Positions 62,247 through 64,000 of a stretch of DNA of 64,000 bases are shown piece by piece. Within the stretch, counting starts at the first letter, position 1; every line of letters begins with the position of its first letter. The notes beneath the pieces are model-generated. The model had not been told where the DNA came from and ran no database searches. It saw only the letters and a program-made list of their open reading frames with translations. Both the position numbers and the translations under genes were made by a program. This DNA comes from an uncultured Pseudomonadota bacterium. GTDB lineage: Bacteria; Bdellovibrionota_B; Oligoflexia; Oligoflexales; CAIMVM01. The stretch spans positions 1 to 64,000 of the forward strand of contig CAIMVM010000073.1 in NCBI GenBank assembly GCA_903844895.1, written 5' to 3'.

Positions 62247-63800
62247 TTGAAAATTTTCTTTAAAGCGACATTTATAAGGGAGAAACCAGTTTTTAGCACT
62301 GAACTGCAACCACCAGATTACTTTCAACTGAAAAAAATCAATTATGATCCTGTCCCCGTTCTTTCCCCGAGTCTGCTTAAAGACATTCTAGATAGATTCC
62401 CTTTTATCCCAAGCACGCCTAACCATCACGCCGCATTAGAGTATAGCTATCTTCAGCTGAAGCTTCTATCTGGAAAGAACTTTTTATCTCGAATGAAACG
62501 ATTTGAAGAAGACTTTTTTAGAATCAAACGTCAAGAGGCCAGAGAAAATGCATCAGCATTCAAGACACTTCAAACAGAGTTTTTGAGGGAAATAAAAATT
62601 GAGTTAGATACACTTAGAATCATTGATGAGGAATGTCTCAAAAGCAATTTTCATTTCCAACAAGCATTTTTGGAAAGAAGAGAGATCGCAAAAAAGCATT
62701 TCGAAAATCACCTAAAGGCTCTTGATCAGTGTGCGAACTGGTTTGATAAAAAATTAGATGAACTTGAAAACGAACATAGAACAGAGCTCGCTAGAAGACT
62801 TAAGAACCAAAACCTTCCCGGCTCAAGTGAATCTATACCGACTTCATCTAAAACGAGCATCATTGCTGTACTCGAGGGATTTCCTTCAACTGAAGCTACT
62901 AAGCTAGGTATTGCTCTTCAAAAAATATATAGGCATCTCGTTCATGACTTCGATCACTTTCGGCCGACCCAAAAGTATTTGCTCAGAAAGAGCGAGCTGC
63001 ACTTCGATAAACCTGCATCACAACAAGAATTGTTTCAAAGAGAGATCTTCGACCAAAGGCTTTGGAAGCAGCTAAGTCATATTTCCGAAGCCTTGCAGAA
63101 AACATCATCTGGTCAAATTCACGATCCTGGTGCATTAGGACTTCATCCTCGCCTCGCTAAGAATGACAGTAGCTCTTCTTTTTTGGAGTTGCTTGAAAAG
63201 TCCACACGCCTCCAGGTCCAATTGGAGCCTCCGAACCTGCTAAAAAACGCGAAAGTCCTTGAAGGACTTCGTGCCTTTTCTCTTGTGAAAAGGCACGACC
63301 AATCGGTGTATTTGAATCCTACTACGAATTCCCCCGAGAGCAGTTCCAAATTACCAACTTCAATTTTTGGCGCCATTTCTAAGGTCACATTCGATGTTCA
63401 AAAGGAAGCAGCTTTCATTTCTGTACCGCGCGAAAAGTGGAACCCGTTGCATACATGGAGCGGGGCTTTGAGCGCGCCCTTCGATGAGTCGTCTTACCTT
63501 CGGAGTGAGGAATCTGAGAGATTGATTGAAAAGCTTGAAGACGAAAGAAGCGCATTCGCAGAGCGCTTCCAAATAGAGGAATCCGACCCGCAAGCTTTCA
63601 CGACCTATGGACCCAAAACAGCAAGCGCTCCAGCTGCAAAGGAAGTTACTCAAACTGGATCATCAAATCACCTTTTAGAAAAACCAAATCAAGAAAGTAG
63701 AGAGGGAGAGAAAGAGAAAGTGGATCCAGATCTTTTAGACAGCTCAATTACAGCACCCCAAGAATCAAAAGCTTTTGCTTTTGCAAAAAAGACTGCATAA
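62247..63800 (+). CDS. Unknown 517-residue coiled-coil protein
   Basis: I do not recognise this protein. No signal peptide or membrane helix. Residues ~80-185 are strongly helical and charged (RMKRFEEDFFRIKRQEARENASAFKTL...FENHLKALDQCANWFDKKLDELENE), probably a long coiled coil. Residues ~210-400 are mixed alpha/beta. The last ~60 residues are Ser/Glu/Lys-rich and likely disordered. The TTG start has GAGG 6 nt upstream. It follows the repeat arrays and has no clear neighbour to suggest function; codon usage looks native. Confidence 0.5.
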   Translation: MKIFFKATFIREKPVFSTELQPPDYFQLKKINYDPVPVLSPSLLKDILDRFPFIPSTPNHHAALEYSYLQLKLLSGKNFLSRMKRFEEDFFRIKRQEARENASAFKTLQTEFLREIKIELDTLRIIDEECLKSNFHFQQAFLERREIAKKHFENHLKALDQCANWFDKKLDELENEHRTELARRLKNQNLPGSSESIPTSSKTSIIAVLEGFPSTEATKLGIALQKIYRHLVHDFDHFRPTQKYLLRKSELHFDKPASQQELFQREIFDQRLWKQLSHISEALQKTSSGQIHDPGALGLHPRLAKNDSSSSFLELLEKSTRLQVQLEPPNLLKNAKVLEGLRAFSLVKRHDQSVYLNPTTNSPESSSKLPTSIFGAISKVTFDVQKEAAFISVPREKWNPLHTWSGALSAPFDESSYLRSEESERLIEKLEDERSAFAERFQIEESDPQAFTTYGPKTASAPAAKEVTQTGSSNHLLEKPNQESREGEKEKVDPDLLDSSITAPQESKAFAFAKKTA

Positions 63801-64000
63801 CTTTTTTCCGTCTATAGTTTCTCATTTAGAAATCGCTCAAAAGACCATAGTTACCTTGTTAAGAAAGCAAGACACGCTATTATTAAAGATGCAAGACGGC
63901 CCCTGAAGATGCCAGCAGGGAGGCTTAAACTCGACAAAAAAACTGCTTAGAACTGCAACGAGTGAGTGAGGGTGAAGTCATTTGAGTTTAGCTACAGAAA
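63801..64000. other. Right-edge non-coding stretch
   Basis: No ORF, RNA gene or terminator that I can support in these 200 bp. Confidence 0.4.

Noticed and set aside
1-64000. Insertion sequences, phage genes, toxin-antitoxin pairs or defence islands
   Set aside because: No transposase, integrase, phage structural, restriction or antitoxin gene was found in any frame.

Overview
This window comes from a Gram-negative bacterium. The evidence is a complete type II secretion (T2SS) cluster, many lipoprotein or Sec signal peptides, a DsbD-type reductase and an Slt-type lytic transglycosylase. Base composition is moderate (about mid-40s % GC by eye). Several traits resemble former deltaproteobacteria or Bdellovibrionota: a PilM-like GspL, a GspN, a caa3-type oxidase with a CtaG of the caa3 family, and many TPR and lipoprotein genes. 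That placement is inference from gene content, since no rRNA is present. Start codons are often TTG or GTG behind strong Shine-Dalgarno (SD) sequences (rpoD, gspH, gspI, ctaC, ctaE, ybbA, sfsA), and I moved several starts on that basis.

Layout. 1-7.1 kb: the 3'-truncated edge of a tRNA-Asp, then a minus-strand caa3 cytochrome oxidase operon (ctaC-D-E-F-G). It is preceded by a small YtkA/FixH-like exported protein that diverges from a MauG-like di-haem peroxidase. 7.4-9.3 kb: an exported Fic-domain protein and an isolated rplX (ribosomal protein L24). 9.7-14.5 kb: a tightly coupled plus-strand operon dsbD, patatin phospholipase, sfsA, zeta-class GST. 14.6-21.4 kb, minus strand: an Slt transglycosylase, and an operon of a small helical protein, a glycosyltransferase-TPR fusion, an unknown protein and a pseudoreceiver-TPR protein. 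A good sigma70 promoter drives that operon, and a 12-G homopolymer lies just downstream of it. 21.4-37.2 kb, minus strand: aroK, two tandem gspC paralogues, gspD-E-F-G, an intrinsic terminator and a new promoter, then gspH-I-J-K-L-M-N. No prepilin peptidase gene is present here.

37.3-38.9 kb: a crotonase-fold protein lacking both classical catalytic glutamates, with a translationally coupled unknown protein. 39.1-43.7 kb: a signalling module of a membrane CHASE4-HAMP-PAS-HPt-CheA-like kinase, diverging from a CheY-like receiver and a STAS-like/helical protein. The receiver has a near-consensus sigma28 (flagellar) promoter. 43.7-50.9 kb: a small exported Cys protein, tRNA-Met(CAT), rpoD with a 200-residue lysine-rich N-terminal extension, dnaG, a SpoT-like HD protein, yajQ and ychF. 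51-54.2 kb: a lipoprotein with protein-kinase-like motifs in a locally GC-richer segment, and a POT peptide transporter. 54.6-58.5 kb: tesA-like esterase, ybbA and ybbP in one operon. 58.6-64 kb: a lipoprotein, cmoA-cmoB (tRNA U34 modification), spacers with three 13-14-bp tandem repeat arrays, and an unknown 517-residue coiled-coil protein.

The clearest functional wholes are the caa3 oxidase, the T2SS and the cmoAB pair. The best candidates for something undescribed are the kinase/receiver/STAS module with its sigma28-like promoter, the kinase-like lipoprotein, the poly-G-led glycosyltransferase operon and the histone-H1-like extension of RpoD.
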